Positions 43,419 to 52,215 of a stretch of 64,000 nucleotides of DNA are shown here, one piece after another. Source of the stretch: Rhodococcus sp. 4CII. GTDB lineage: Bacteria; Actinomycetota; Actinomycetes; Mycobacteriales; Mycobacteriaceae. Position numbers and translations under genes: made by a program. The stretch's first letter is position 1. Every line of letters begins with the position of its first letter. Location: positions 7,193,501 to 7,257,500 of the forward strand of contig NZ_JACCFE010000002.1 of assembly GCF_014256275.1 (NCBI RefSeq). Direction: 5' to 3'. The notes under the pieces were generated by a model. The model did not search any database, was not told the DNA's origin, and saw only the letters and a program-made list of their open reading frames with translations.

Positions 43419-43434
43419 GAACTGGAGGATCGTC

Positions 43435-43848
43435 ATGGAACTCGTCGAACGCGCCCTCGGTGCGGACGTCGCCGTGGCCGCACGGGCCGTGATCACGGCC
43501 GCTGCGGCCGAAGCGAGTCGGTACGCCGACGACATCATCGGCACCGGCCCACTTCCCGGCACACCGGAATGGGAGGCGGAGCAGGGCACCGACATTCCCG
43601 CCCAGCGCACCCTGGCCTGGCATCTGCTGAGTCTGCGCATCCAGCTCGCCGCCGGGCTCGACGGCGTCGAAACCGTTCTCGGCCTGCGCTTTCAGGGAGC
43701 GACCTGGGCGACCATCGGCAAGGCTGCCGGGATGACCCGCCAGTCCGCGCACGAGCGGTGGGGTGCCCGCACGACAGCCTTGCTCGATCCGCTCGGGACG
43801 GGTCTGCCCGCGACCGTCGCCGACGACGATCCGGGCCGGGCAGGCTGA
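43435..43848 (+). CDS. Small HTH protein, probable regulator
   Basis: A 137-residue protein. The C-terminal third contains a helix-turn-helix-like segment (ATWATIGKAAGMTRQSAHERWG), similar to that in many small actinobacterial proteins. The N-terminal part is Ala-rich and helical. It starts at ATG after GGAGG. Two matching palindromes directly upstream suggest that it binds its own promoter (inference). It is convergent with glnH, ten bases apart. No family name can be given with certainty. Confidence 0.75.
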   Translation: MELVERALGADVAVAARAVITAAAAEASRYADDIIGTGPLPGTPEWEAEQGTDIPAQRTLAWHLLSLRIQLAAGLDGVETVLGLRFQGATWATIGKAAGMTRQSAHERWGARTTALLDPLGTGLPATVADDDPGRAG

Positions 43849-43858
43849 GCACGTCCGG

Positions 43859-44842
43859 TCAGTCCCGGTACTCCGCGGCGGGCGGTGCGGGGGCCGGGCC
43901 GAGCAGCGACAGCCAGCGGTCGTAGAGGGCCGTCCAGGTTCCGTCCGCGCGCAGCCGTTCGAGTGTGCCGTTGACGGACCGGACGAGATCGTCGTTCCCG
44001 GGCGCGACGCCGATGGCGTACCGGGCGGAGTCGGAACCGGGACCGACGATCTCCAGATTCGGATCCTGCGCGACGAGTCCGGCGAGGACGGCGGCGCCTG
44101 CGACCGCGTCGACCTGCCGCTGCTGAATCGCCATGAGACAGTCGTCCCAGTCGGGGACCGCGAGGATCGTGGCCTTGGGTGCGATCCGCATCAGCGCCGA
44201 GATCGCCGCCGGGTCGTGATGGGTGCAGACGCGCCGCCGGGCCAGGTCCGCAGGACCGGAGATGCCGGATCCGGTGCGCACCACGAGCCGTCGGGCTGTG
44301 TCGAGATACACCGTCGAGAACTCCACGCCCTCAGTGCCGTCGCAGGCGAGTGCCGCCGGGCGCACGATCATGTCCACGTCACCGTCCGCGAGCAGCGCGG
44401 CGCCGTCGTCGGCGCCGAGCGGCCGGAATTCGACCTTGCCGGGATCGCCGAGGAGATCACGGGCGACTTCCCGGGCGAGGTCGACGGCGTAGCCGGTGAG
44501 GGTGCCGGTGGTCGGGTCACGGAAGCTGAACAGGTTGGTGTTCTGGTCGACGGCGACCACCACCGCGCCGCGGGCCCGGATCTTCCCGAGGCCGCCATCG
44601 GATGGCGGTGGTCCCGGGCGGAGGCTGGGCTGCGGCTCGCAGGTCGACGGCTCCGCCGGCGGCGTGCCGGACGGGGCGATGATCTGGGCACCGACCGACA
44701 ACGGAAACTCCGTGAAATCCCCGGAGAACGCCGGAGTCGGAGTGTCGGGTGCCCCGCAACCGACGAGCAGGACGGCCCCGAACGCGAGAATGCCGAGCAG
44801 CCGGGCGGATCCCGGTCCCCATCGGCGACGGAAGCGCATCAT
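43859..44842 (-). CDS. glnH: GlnH-like amino-acid-binding lipoprotein
   Basis: A 327-residue solute-binding protein family 3 lipoprotein. The lipobox is LLVGC with lipidated Cys29. A Pro/Ser-rich linker is followed by the two-lobed binding domain (VVVAVDQNTNLFSFRDPTTGTLTGYAVDLAREVA onward). In mycobacteria GlnH binds aspartate/glutamate and signals through GlnX to the kinase PknG. Here the gene overlaps the end of glnX by an ATGA, but the following gene is a convergent HTH protein rather than pknG. No permease or ATPase gene adjoins it, which supports a sensing rather than transport role. Confidence 0.82.
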   Translation of the reverse strand: MMRFRRRWGPGSARLLGILAFGAVLLVGCGAPDTPTPAFSGDFTEFPLSVGAQIIAPSGTPPAEPSTCEPQPSLRPGPPPSDGGLGKIRARGAVVVAVDQNTNLFSFRDPTTGTLTGYAVDLAREVARDLLGDPGKVEFRPLGADDGAALLADGDVDMIVRPAALACDGTEGVEFSTVYLDTARRLVVRTGSGISGPADLARRRVCTHHDPAAISALMRIAPKATILAVPDWDDCLMAIQQRQVDAVAGAAVLAGLVAQDPNLEIVGPGSDSARYAIGVAPGNDDLVRSVNGTLERLRADGTWTALYDRWLSLLGPAPAPPAAEYRD

Positions 44843-46206
44843 CAGTGGTACTCACCGACTCTGGGTTCGATTCCCGCGATCACGGCGACCGCAGCGGTCA
44901 CGGCGAGCACGATGCCGGCCACCGCGAGCGCCGCCATCGTGCGGTACGACTCGCGCATCGCGTCGAGTTCCTCGGTGCGCAGGGTGGTGATGGCGTCGTC
45001 GAGCGCTTCGTCGAGGGCTCGGAACGTGGCCGTCGACGCTGTCGACCCCGGACCGACCGCGATGTCCGCCGCACCCTGGTAGTCACCGGCGGTGAGCTTC
45101 TGCTGCAGTTCCCGGTGCGCACTCCGCCAACCCTCGAACGCCGCGGACGCCTCGTCGATCGCCGGCGCGACGACGGCGTTCCGCGACGCGTCCGAGTTCA
45201 GAATCGCGGTGAGCGCGTCCATGTGCCGGGTGTAGTCGGCGCCTGCCGGATCGAAACCGGGCCGGAGCAGTCCGAGTGTCTCGTCGGCGCGGGCCTGCTG
45301 GGCGAGGATTCGCGCCTTCGTGACCGCGGCGAGGGGTTCGGCGCCGTCGGTGCGCGCACGCTCGCTCGCCGACGTCGACAGCAGTCCCGCGACCACGATC
45401 CACACGACCAGTGCCGCCAGCAGGACCGCCGCGCACGCCAGTCCGGGATTGATGCGCCGACGGCTGCGATGCGCGACATAGGTGTGCGCGGCGGCGAGAA
45501 CGACGACCCCGGCCGACGCGACGACGATGGCGGTGACCGGCAGCCGTGCGGTGTGGGACTGCGTGTCGGCCACCGCCTCCGACTGTTCGTTGTACAGGCG
45601 TTCGGCCAGCGGCAGGATGGTGTCCTGCATCAGACCCGACGCGGTTCCCAGGTACGCCACCCCCACCGGATTTCCGGCGGCGTCGTTGGACCGTGCGGTC
45701 GCCACCAGGTCCGTGTAGACGGCGAGGTGCCGCGACATCTCGGTGAGCAGGCGCAGCGTGTCCACGTCACCGGAGGTGACGCCGTAGGAGGCGGTGACGA
45801 GTGCGTTCGACGCGTCGGCGATCGCCTGGTTGTACCGGTCGCGCACCGCAAGCGGTTCGATGGCGCCGGCGATGAACGACGACGTCGCCGCGGCGTCGGC
45901 GACCGAAAGCGAACTGAACAGGTGCTGCGCGGCATCTGCCAGCGGTTCGGTGTGCGCGCGAAGGGTTTCCATTCGCTGCTGCCGCGCGTCGATCACGACG
46001 GAGGTCACGATTCCGGCCGTGAGTGCAACCGCCACGAGGGCGACGGCGAGCAGCGACAATCGTCCGGGCGTCGACTCGAGGAATTCGCGCCACGGTCGTC
46101 GCCGGGCGTCGGGTTCGACGAGCAGGGACTCGTCCAGGAGATGCTCGTCGGCCTGCGCAGTGTCACGAGCTCCGCCGGATACGGCACCGCGGTCCTGGTG
46201 GAACAC
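44842..46206 (-). CDS. glnX: GlnX-like four-helix membrane sensor
   Basis: A 454-residue membrane protein with four predicted transmembrane segments (LSLLAVALVAVALTAGIV; LPVTAIVVASAGVVVLAAAH; LACAAVLLAALVVWIVVAGL; ALAVAGIVLAVTAAVAVIAG) and two extracytoplasmic helical domains between TM1-2 and TM3-4, the topology of mycobacterial GlnX. GlnX relays binding by GlnH across the membrane. I chose the GTG at 46206 because GAGGAGGAA lies just before it and the length matches the mycobacterial protein; the frame itself continues further upstream, antisense to the neighbouring lipoprotein gene. It is divergent from that gene. Confidence 0.82.
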   Translation of the reverse strand: MFHQDRGAVSGGARDTAQADEHLLDESLLVEPDARRRPWREFLESTPGRLSLLAVALVAVALTAGIVTSVVIDARQQRMETLRAHTEPLADAAQHLFSSLSVADAAATSSFIAGAIEPLAVRDRYNQAIADASNALVTASYGVTSGDVDTLRLLTEMSRHLAVYTDLVATARSNDAAGNPVGVAYLGTASGLMQDTILPLAERLYNEQSEAVADTQSHTARLPVTAIVVASAGVVVLAAAHTYVAHRSRRRINPGLACAAVLLAALVVWIVVAGLLSTSASERARTDGAEPLAAVTKARILAQQARADETLGLLRPGFDPAGADYTRHMDALTAILNSDASRNAVVAPAIDEASAAFEGWRSAHRELQQKLTAGDYQGAADIAVGPGSTASTATFRALDEALDDAITTLRTEELDAMRESYRTMAALAVAGIVLAVTAAVAVIAGIEPRVGEYH

Positions 46207-46371
46207 GCTTTCCTCCTCGTCCCTGCACTCAGTGTGCGCCGATCCCGGATCGGACGGCACCGAAAGCCGCGATGATCCCGCGTAGCCGGCCCCACCCGCG
46301 GGTATGCCCGAACTGGGCACGATCGGCCGGAGGTCCATCGCCCATGAAGGCAACGTCATGAAAGCAACGCG

Positions 46372-47463
46372 ATGAGGGCAGGGCTGCGCGCATTCTGCGT
46401 CGCGGTCTCGGTTGCCGCAGCGGCGCTCGGGGCGTGCGCGGCACCTGCACCGGCGGGGGACGACGGCGCGAAGAAGGTCTTCTTCTTCCTGCCGAACACC
46501 ACGACCACCCGGTTCACGGAGCGGGACGAACCCCTGTTCACCGATTTTCTGGAGTTGTTCGCGCCGGAGGCCACCGTGACCGTTCGCAACGCCGAGGGTG
46601 ATCCCGCCCGCCAGCAGGACCAGGTCGAGTCCGCCCTCGCGGACGGCGCGTCGGTGCTCGTGCTGATCTCGGCGGACGCGAGATTCTCGGGAGGAGCCCT
46701 GACCGCCGCCGCCCGGGCTCACGTTCCCGTGGTGCTCTACGACCACGACGCCGTCGGCGGACCGGCGGACGTCCAGGTGATCTTCGATCCTCTGGAAGTC
46801 GGCCGACGGCAGGGGAGCCGCGCCGCCGACCTGATTGCCGCCATGCCCGGCGAGGGTCTGAAGATCGCCCGGGTCGAGGGAAACCTCGGTGAATACGGAA
46901 CCCGTCAATTCCGGCTCGGCCAGGACGAGTACCTGCAGCCGCTGGCCGACAGCGGCAAGATCCGGGTTGTCTGCGACACCGCGATCGACGACTGGGATCC
47001 CGCCGAAGGCCAGGCCTTCGCGGACCAGTGCCTGACCCGCGAGAACAACGACGTCGCACTGTTCGTCACCATGAACGACGACCTCGCCGGCGGCATCGTC
47101 GCGGCACTGGCCGGCCGCGGGCTGGCCGGGCGGATACCGGTGACCGGGGGACAGGACGCCAACCTCGCTGCGCTGCAACTGATCGCGTGGGGGGCGCTCG
47201 ACAACACGATCTTCAAGAACCTGTCCGACCAGGCGAAGGTCGCCGCGCACCTGACCACGTCGATCCTGCACGGTGAGGGTGTCCCCGGGGAGATGATCAA
47301 CGGCACGATCGACAACCAGTACATGGCCGTGCCGACGGTGTTCCTTCCCGTGCAGAACATCACGCGCGACAACCTCGACGTCGTCGTCAACTCCGGTTTC
47401 TACACGTGGCAGCAGATCTGCGCACCCGATCCGGTCTCCACGGTGTGCCGCGACCGGAACTGA
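46372..47463 (+). CDS. Type-1 periplasmic sugar-binding lipoprotein
   Basis: A 363-residue exported binding protein of the xylose/ribose (PBP1) class. The leader ends in LGAC with lipidated Cys22. The body has the two Rossmann-like lobes (VFFFLPNTTTTRF; SVLVLISADARFSG; VVLYDHDAVGG; EGNLGEYGTRQFRLGQDEYL; VTGGQDANLAALQLIAWG; PVTGG hinge). It is divergent from glnX-glnH across 165 bases and has no ABC permease or ATPase nearby, so it may feed the same sensory unit rather than a transporter (inference). The ligand is unknown. Confidence 0.82.
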   Translation: MRAGLRAFCVAVSVAAAALGACAAPAPAGDDGAKKVFFFLPNTTTTRFTERDEPLFTDFLELFAPEATVTVRNAEGDPARQQDQVESALADGASVLVLISADARFSGGALTAAARAHVPVVLYDHDAVGGPADVQVIFDPLEVGRRQGSRAADLIAAMPGEGLKIARVEGNLGEYGTRQFRLGQDEYLQPLADSGKIRVVCDTAIDDWDPAEGQAFADQCLTRENNDVALFVTMNDDLAGGIVAALAGRGLAGRIPVTGGQDANLAALQLIAWGALDNTIFKNLSDQAKVAAHLTTSILHGEGVPGEMINGTIDNQYMAVPTVFLPVQNITRDNLDVVVNSGFYTWQQICAPDPVSTVCRDRN

Positions 47464-47555
47464 CCCGTTCACGACTCGACTGGATTCGGGCGGGCAAGCT
47501 GGGTCGCATACGGTGGCAGTGGCTCGCGGCGGGCCGGATCGAGGAGGAGTCGACG

Positions 47556-48185
47556 ATGAGTGCACGTACCCCGAGTGAGCGCACCCCCAGTCAGTGGGAG
47601 GAGATCACCGCGGCCGATCCGGCACATTCGATGTGGTATGTCGAGCGGTTCCGCGCGATGGAAGCGCAGGGGCAGGACATCGTCGGCGAGGCGCGACTGG
47701 TGGATGCGATGCTCGGCCGGAGTGGTCGCGTTCTCGACGCAGGCTGCGGACTGGGGCGGCTGGGCGGCTACCTGCACGACGCCGGACACGTCGTGGTGGG
47801 TGTCGACGTCGATCCTGTGCTCGTCGCGGTGGCGGAGGAAGACCACCCCGGTCCGACGTGGCTGGTGGGTGATCTCGCCGAACTCGATCTGACGGCCCTC
47901 GGGGTCGCAGCCGATTTCGACCTGATTCTGTGTGCGGGCAACGTGATGACCTTCCTGGCGCCGTCGACACGGGAGTCGGTGCTCGCCGGATTCGCGGCTC
48001 ACCTCGCCCCGACCGGCCGAGTGATCATCGGGTTCGGCGCCGACCGGGGCTACGAGTTCCCGCGGTTCCTCGCGGACGCCCAGGCCAACGGTCTCGCGGT
48101 GGATCTGCTGCTCTCGACGTGGGATCTGCGTCCGTTCACCGAGAACTCCGACTTTCTGGTGGCGGTGTTCTCTCGCGCGGACTGA
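47556..48185 (+). CDS. Class I SAM-dependent methyltransferase
   Basis: A 209-residue methyltransferase of the methyltransf_25 type: motif I VLDAGCGLGRLGGYL, acidic ribose-binding VVGVDVDP, then DLILCAGNVMTFL. The ATG follows GAGGAGGAG; the longer upstream frame has no support. Its 3' end overlaps the end of the convergent MerR gene by 50 bases. The substrate is unknown. Confidence 0.85.
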   Translation: MSARTPSERTPSQWEEITAADPAHSMWYVERFRAMEAQGQDIVGEARLVDAMLGRSGRVLDAGCGLGRLGGYLHDAGHVVVGVDVDPVLVAVAEEDHPGPTWLVGDLAELDLTALGVAADFDLILCAGNVMTFLAPSTRESVLAGFAAHLAPTGRVIIGFGADRGYEFPRFLADAQANGLAVDLLLSTWDLRPFTENSDFLVAVFSRAD

Positions 48186-48897
48186 CCGGGCGGAGCGCGA
48201 GAAGCGCGGCGAGGGCCGGGGTTGCGGCGAGGAGCGCTCGGGAGCGGGCAGTGATGGCCTCGTCGCGGGCAGCGAGCGCGGCGGCGACATCCTGTGATCC
48301 GGGTGTATGCCGCACCTGCGTCATGACGGCGCGCAGAGGTGCGATGCGGTAGCCGGCCCTGCGGAGCTGGTGGACGATCCGGGCGTCGCGAACGTGGGTG
48401 GGCGAGTATCGGCGGGTTCCCGTCGGACCGTCCCGATCGGGGACGACGAGTCCCTCGCTGTCCCAGTGCCGCAACGTGGAGGGCCGTACGCCGAGTGCGG
48501 CCGCGAGTTCGGCCACGCCCATCGAGTCCGACGCCCGCACGTCGTCGACCGGCTCGGTGGAGATCGCGGCGGCAGCCGCTTGGGCGAGAGCGAGTTCGGT
48601 TCGCTCGGCATGGAATCGGGCGTGAACGGCGTCGAGGAGCGCGACCGTGGTCGCCGGGCACGTGTGAGCGCTGCGCACGATCCGTTTGGCGTCGACCGGA
48701 CCGGCTCCGACGGCGAGTTCGCGATACGCCAGCGCGGACTGCAGGTGCACCTCCGCGTAGATTCGGTACCCGGCGGCTGTGCGCGTGGCGGGCGGCAGCA
48801 CACCGTCGCGTTCGAGGTCGCGCACGTGCTGCACCGAGCATCCGGCACGCCGCGCGACGTCCACGGTTCGCAAATTCTGCGATTGGAGACTGTGCAC
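48136..48897 (-). CDS. MerR-family regulator with two MerR HTH domains
   Basis: A 253-residue regulator with two winged-helix MerR units in one chain. The first is TVDVARRAGCSVQHVRDLERDGVLPP with GYRIY (residues about 10-47). The second is MGVAELAAALGVRPSTLRHW with TGTRRYSPTHVRDARIV (about 125-175), followed by helices. No metal-binding cysteines stand out. It is divergent from the DUF6194 gene across 63 bases that contain a SoxR-like dyad, so that gene is its likely target. Confidence 0.85.
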   Translation of the reverse strand: MHSLQSQNLRTVDVARRAGCSVQHVRDLERDGVLPPATRTAAGYRIYAEVHLQSALAYRELAVGAGPVDAKRIVRSAHTCPATTVALLDAVHARFHAERTELALAQAAAAAISTEPVDDVRASDSMGVAELAAALGVRPSTLRHWDSEGLVVPDRDGPTGTRRYSPTHVRDARIVHQLRRAGYRIAPLRAVMTQVRHTPGSQDVAAALAARDEAITARSRALLAATPALAALLALRPVSPRERTPPPESRSSR

Positions 48898-48938
48898 CGC
48901 ATCTCCTTTGCTTTTGCCCTCTCAGGTCTCCACATGCA

Positions 48939-48957
48939 CTTCAATGTAACGCTGGAG
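48939..48957. promoter_or_regulatory. MerR-type operator dyad
   Basis: The 19-base sequence CTTCAATGTAACGCTGGAG is an imperfect dyad (CTnCAnnGTnACnnTGnAG) of the size and style of SoxR/MerR operators, placed between the double-MerR gene and the DUF6194 gene. Confidence 0.45.
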
Positions 48958-48960
48958 GCT

Positions 48961-49434
48961 ATGACCATAGACGACATCATCGACTTCGTGGCAGGTCTGG
49001 GCGGCGTCCTGACTCTGCGCCCCGCGCCCGGCGACGGTTCCCCGGAGATCAGCTGGGGCGACACCTTCTTCTACTATTCGCCGGAACGCGTCGTGCCGAC
49101 GACGACTCAGCCGTTCGCCACGATCGTCACCAAGAACTACCCCGGTGACGAAAGCTCGCGGCTGGACCGCGCGGGCGCCTTCCGGGTCAACGTCCACGCC
49201 GGGAAGGACGCGTTCATCGAGGCGACCGGGCACGCACCGCGAGAGCAGGAACCGTCGGGCGTCGACGCCGGCGCGCCCGACACCGTCATCGCCCACCCCG
49301 TCTACGGCTCCGCGGCCTGGCTCGCCGTGATCGACCCCGGCGCGCGCACCGACGCGGTCGTTCGCGAGTTGCTGTGCGGGGCCCATGCCCTGGCGCGCTC
49401 ACGCTACGAGCGGCGACAGGTGAACACACCGTGA
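48961..49434 (+). CDS. DUF6194 family protein
   Basis: A 157-residue cytosolic protein that starts MTIDDIIDFVAGLGG and contains TPSISWGDTFFYYSP-like and FATIVTKNYPGDESSRLDR-like segments typical of this uncharacterised actinobacterial family, related to luciferase-associated small proteins. Conserved Asp/Glu and aromatic residues line the presumed fold; no catalytic motif is known. The ATG has GGAGG very close. The divergent MerR gene and the dyad between them suggest ligand-induced expression. Confidence 0.78.
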   Translation: MTIDDIIDFVAGLGGVLTLRPAPGDGSPEISWGDTFFYYSPERVVPTTTQPFATIVTKNYPGDESSRLDRAGAFRVNVHAGKDAFIEATGHAPREQEPSGVDAGAPDTVIAHPVYGSAAWLAVIDPGARTDAVVRELLCGAHALARSRYERRQVNTP

Positions 49435-49506
49435 ATGCCATGGCCACCTCGATCGCCACCGGAGCCCTCAAACCCCGTGTCGCGGCATCGCACGGCGACA
49501 GGAGAA

Positions 49507-50004
49507 ATGGTGCCTTCCATCGACACCGACGAGGGACGAATCGACTACACCGATCCCGTCTCTGGTCCGGGCGGGTCACCGCGTCACAGCCGCGGACCTG
49601 CCGGGCCACGGGACTGCTCCCGAACTGCCGCCAGGAACTACCAGCAGCCACGAGGCAGACTCGTGCACGAGCTCGTCGAGAAACTCGATCTGGAGACGTG
49701 GGATGCGATTGTGCGACTGCTCGCCGCGATGGGGCGCATGGACGGGACACTGTCGTCGCCGGAACTCACGCTGTTGAACGATCACGCAAAGCGTGATAGG
49801 CGTCCGACGATCCGATCCAGCGAACTCCCCGTGCTTTTCGTCGCCGGTTCCGTGAGTGAGTTCTGGCCGTCGACACACGCCGCTGCGGCCGCAGCGCTCG
49901 CGCCGCACGCTTTTATTCGGCGTTGCCTGTCGGGAAGTAGACCGACCCGTCACTGCCGACGCAGCCGCCTTGCACCGGACCGGGACCGAAGTAGGTGCCG
50001 TTGA
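49507..50004 (+). pseudogene. Probable alpha/beta-hydrolase remnant
   Basis: An open frame starting at ATG after AGGAGA. Its first residues (VPSIDTDEGRIDYTDPVSGPG) look like the start of an alpha/beta hydrolase, and a later part (SELPVLFVAGSVSEFWPSTH, then AAAALAPHA) like the strand near the catalytic Asp. The central part with the oxyanion hole and the GxSxG nucleophile is missing, and the stretch between shows no family resemblance. The resemblance ends near 49914, after which the frame runs antisense into the next gene. I read it as a deleted and frameshifted hydrolase, but a chance frame is possible. Confidence 0.35.
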
Positions 50005-50233
50005 CCTGGCCGGTGCCGCCGGAGGAATTCGATCCGACTCCAGCTCCCGCGACCCCGACTGCCCCACAGGTGTAGCTGGTGGATTCGCCCGGGTCGCTCT
50101 CGACCTGAACCTGGGTGCCCGGAGTATTCGGATCGCCGTGGAGGTTCGGCGCCGCGGCCGCGATGCCGGGTGTGGCGAAGACGGCGAGTGCGGCGCCCGC
50201 CGCGATCGCCGAGCGCACTGCGAAGGTATTCAT
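49913..50233 (-). CDS. Small secreted protein
   Basis: A 106-residue exported protein of unknown function. It has a clear signal peptide (residues 1-28, MNTFAVRSAIAAGAALAVFA, cleavage after IAAAA). The mature part is Gly/Ser-rich with two cysteines (YTCGAVG and GGCVGSDG) that could form one disulfide. The gene is divergent from the SDR gene. It is similar in style to small cell-wall proteins of Rhodococcus and mycobacteria. Confidence 0.75.
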   Translation of the reverse strand: MNTFAVRSAIAAGAALAVFATPGIAAAAPNLHGDPNTPGTQVQVESDPGESTSYTCGAVGVAGAGVGSNSSGGTGQVNGTYFGPGPVQGGCVGSDGSVYFPTGNAE

Positions 50234-50442
50234 GCGATGTCACTCTCGATTCGGTTATCGCCTCGAGTTCCGCTCGCCGGCTTCCGGCGGGTTGTGGCCC
50301 GTGGCGCATTCGACTCACGGTAGGGACTCATTATCGCCCGTTGCACCCCGGAATCCCACCCCCGGGCGCCGCAGTCCTTGACATGAAGTGGACTCGAGGT
50401 TTCAGGATGGTGCCAGATGTCACTGGAGGCAAGGAGTCTGCG

Positions 50443-51153
50443 ATGAACGGCACCAGGACGGCGCTGATCACGGGGGGATCGGCGGGATTGGGACGGGCGA
50501 GTGCGCTCGCCCTCGCGGAGCGCGGCTGGGAGGTGATCGTCACCGGACGGCGGGTCGAACCCCTCGAGCGGGTCGCTGCGCGGGCGCGCACCCTCACCGC
50601 GCTCCCGGGGGATGTGACCGATCCGCGGCACCGCCGCCGGATCGCCGCGGAGATCGCTGCGCGCGGGGGACTGGACCTGCTCCTCAACAACGCCAGCGCG
50701 CTCGGCCCCAGCCCCATGCCGGCCCTCGCCCGGTATCCAGAGGACGCATTGGCGCAGGTCTTCGCGACGGACGTGCTCGCCCCGCTGGCCTTGATCGCCG
50801 CGCTGATCGACCATGTGCGCGCGGTGAGCGGGACGGTGGTCGACATCTCCTCGGATGCCGCGGTCGAGGCCTACGCGGGCTGGGGCGGATACGGGGCGGC
50901 GAAGGCGGCGCTAGACCACGCCACCGCGGTGCTGGCGGTCGAGGAACCCGATCTCGCCGTGTACGCGTTCGATCCCGGCGACATGCGCACCGCAATGCAC
51001 CAGGCGGCGTTCCCGGGTGAGGACATCTCGGATCGGCCCGAGCCGGAGACGGTGGTTCCGGCGCTGCTGCGACTGCTCGACACGCGTCCACCCAGCGGCC
51101 GGTACCGTGCATCGGACTTCGCGGTCACCTCGAACACGGGAGTACGGTCGTGA
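50443..51153 (+). CDS. Short-chain dehydrogenase/reductase
   Basis: A 236-residue classical SDR: cofactor loop TGGSAGLGRA (TGxxxGxG), the NNASALG segment, the catalytic Ser in VDISSDAAV, and the active-site YGAAK (Tyr-x3-Lys). Arg in VTGRR after beta-2 favours NADP(H). The ATG follows AAGGAG. Its stop overlaps the GTG of the QueA-like gene, so the two proteins are made together and probably act in one pathway. Confidence 0.9.
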   Translation: MNGTRTALITGGSAGLGRASALALAERGWEVIVTGRRVEPLERVAARARTLTALPGDVTDPRHRRRIAAEIAARGGLDLLLNNASALGPSPMPALARYPEDALAQVFATDVLAPLALIAALIDHVRAVSGTVVDISSDAAVEAYAGWGGYGAAKAALDHATAVLAVEEPDLAVYAFDPGDMRTAMHQAAFPGEDISDRPEPETVVPALLRLLDTRPPSGRYRASDFAVTSNTGVRS

Positions 51154-52208
51154 CCCGCGCCCGTACCGGGTCCGGGTCAAACCTCCGGTTCGTCCTTCCG
51201 CGGCGGCTGGAGGCGAGCGGGCCACCGGAGAGTCGAGGACTGCGGCGGGACACGGTCCGGCTGCTGGTATCCGATCGAGGTAGGTTGGAACACAGCACAT
51301 TTCATGACCTGCCGCGCTTCCTCCGACCGGGCGACGTGGTGGTGGTGAACACGTCGGCGACGTTGGCGGCGGCAGTCGACGGGCACGTCGACGGGATGGG
51401 CCCGGTTGTCGTGCACTTCTCCACGGAACTCGGTGACGGTGGCTGGGCGGTGGAGGTGCGGGCGCCGGGACCGGTGGCCGGTGCTCTCGACTCGGTCGGG
51501 GCGGGAACGCGAATTGTTCTGCCGCTCGGTGCTGTTGCGACGCTCGTCGAACCGTGGCCACAGGGCTCGACCCGGCTGTGGCGGGTGGCGGTCGACGGCG
51601 TCGCGGACGTGCCGACGGAATTGCTCGCCGTCTCGGGCCGTCCGATCACCTACGCATACGTCCCCGAACACTGGCCACTGGCGGATTACCAGACAATTTT
51701 CGGTCGCACCGGCGGCAGCGCCGAAATGGCCAGTGCTGGGCGGCCTTTCACGAACAGTATTGTCACCGAACTCGCGACGGCGGGGATCGTGGTGGCGCCG
51801 ATCCTGCTCCACACCGGCGTCTCCTCACCGGAACGGGGGGAGCCACCGATCCCGGAACGGTACGAGGTGCCAGAGGCGACGGCGACGCTGATCAACCACC
51901 GCCGCGCCGACGGCGGCCGCGTCATCGCGGTCGGCACCACCGTGACCAGGGCGCTCGAGACCCAGGCCACCTCGGACGGGGCGGTCGCGCCGGGCGCCGG
52001 TTGGACGGACCTGGTACTCAGCGCTCGGCGGCCGGCGCGGGTGGTGGACGGTCTGATCACGGGCTGGCACGCCCCGGGTGCGTCGCATCTGATGCTGCTC
52101 GAGTCGGTGGTGGGGGCCGCGGCCGTTCGCCACACCTACGACGAGGCGCTCGCCGGCGGATACCTGTGGCACGAGTTCGGAGACAGCGCACTCCTGCTGC
52201 GGCGGTGA
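51150..52208 (+). CDS. QueA-like S-adenosylmethionine:tRNA ribosyltransferase-isomerase
   Basis: A 352-residue homologue of QueA, which transfers the ribose of SAM onto preQ1 in tRNA. Family features include FHDLPRFLRPGDVVVVNTSATL, GRPITYAYVP, YQTIFGRTGGSAEMASAGRPFT, GTTVTRALE and the C-terminal LITGWHAPGASHLMLLE. The length is normal. It begins at a GTG overlapping the SDR stop. No other queuosine gene is visible and the partner is an SDR, so it may modify a different 7-deazapurine or small molecule (inference). It is convergent with phoU, seven bases apart. Confidence 0.85.
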   Translation: MTRARTGSGSNLRFVLPRRLEASGPPESRGLRRDTVRLLVSDRGRLEHSTFHDLPRFLRPGDVVVVNTSATLAAAVDGHVDGMGPVVVHFSTELGDGGWAVEVRAPGPVAGALDSVGAGTRIVLPLGAVATLVEPWPQGSTRLWRVAVDGVADVPTELLAVSGRPITYAYVPEHWPLADYQTIFGRTGGSAEMASAGRPFTNSIVTELATAGIVVAPILLHTGVSSPERGEPPIPERYEVPEATATLINHRRADGGRVIAVGTTVTRALETQATSDGAVAPGAGWTDLVLSARRPARVVDGLITGWHAPGASHLMLLESVVGAAAVRHTYDEALAGGYLWHEFGDSALLLRR

Positions 52209-52215
52209 GAGGCCC

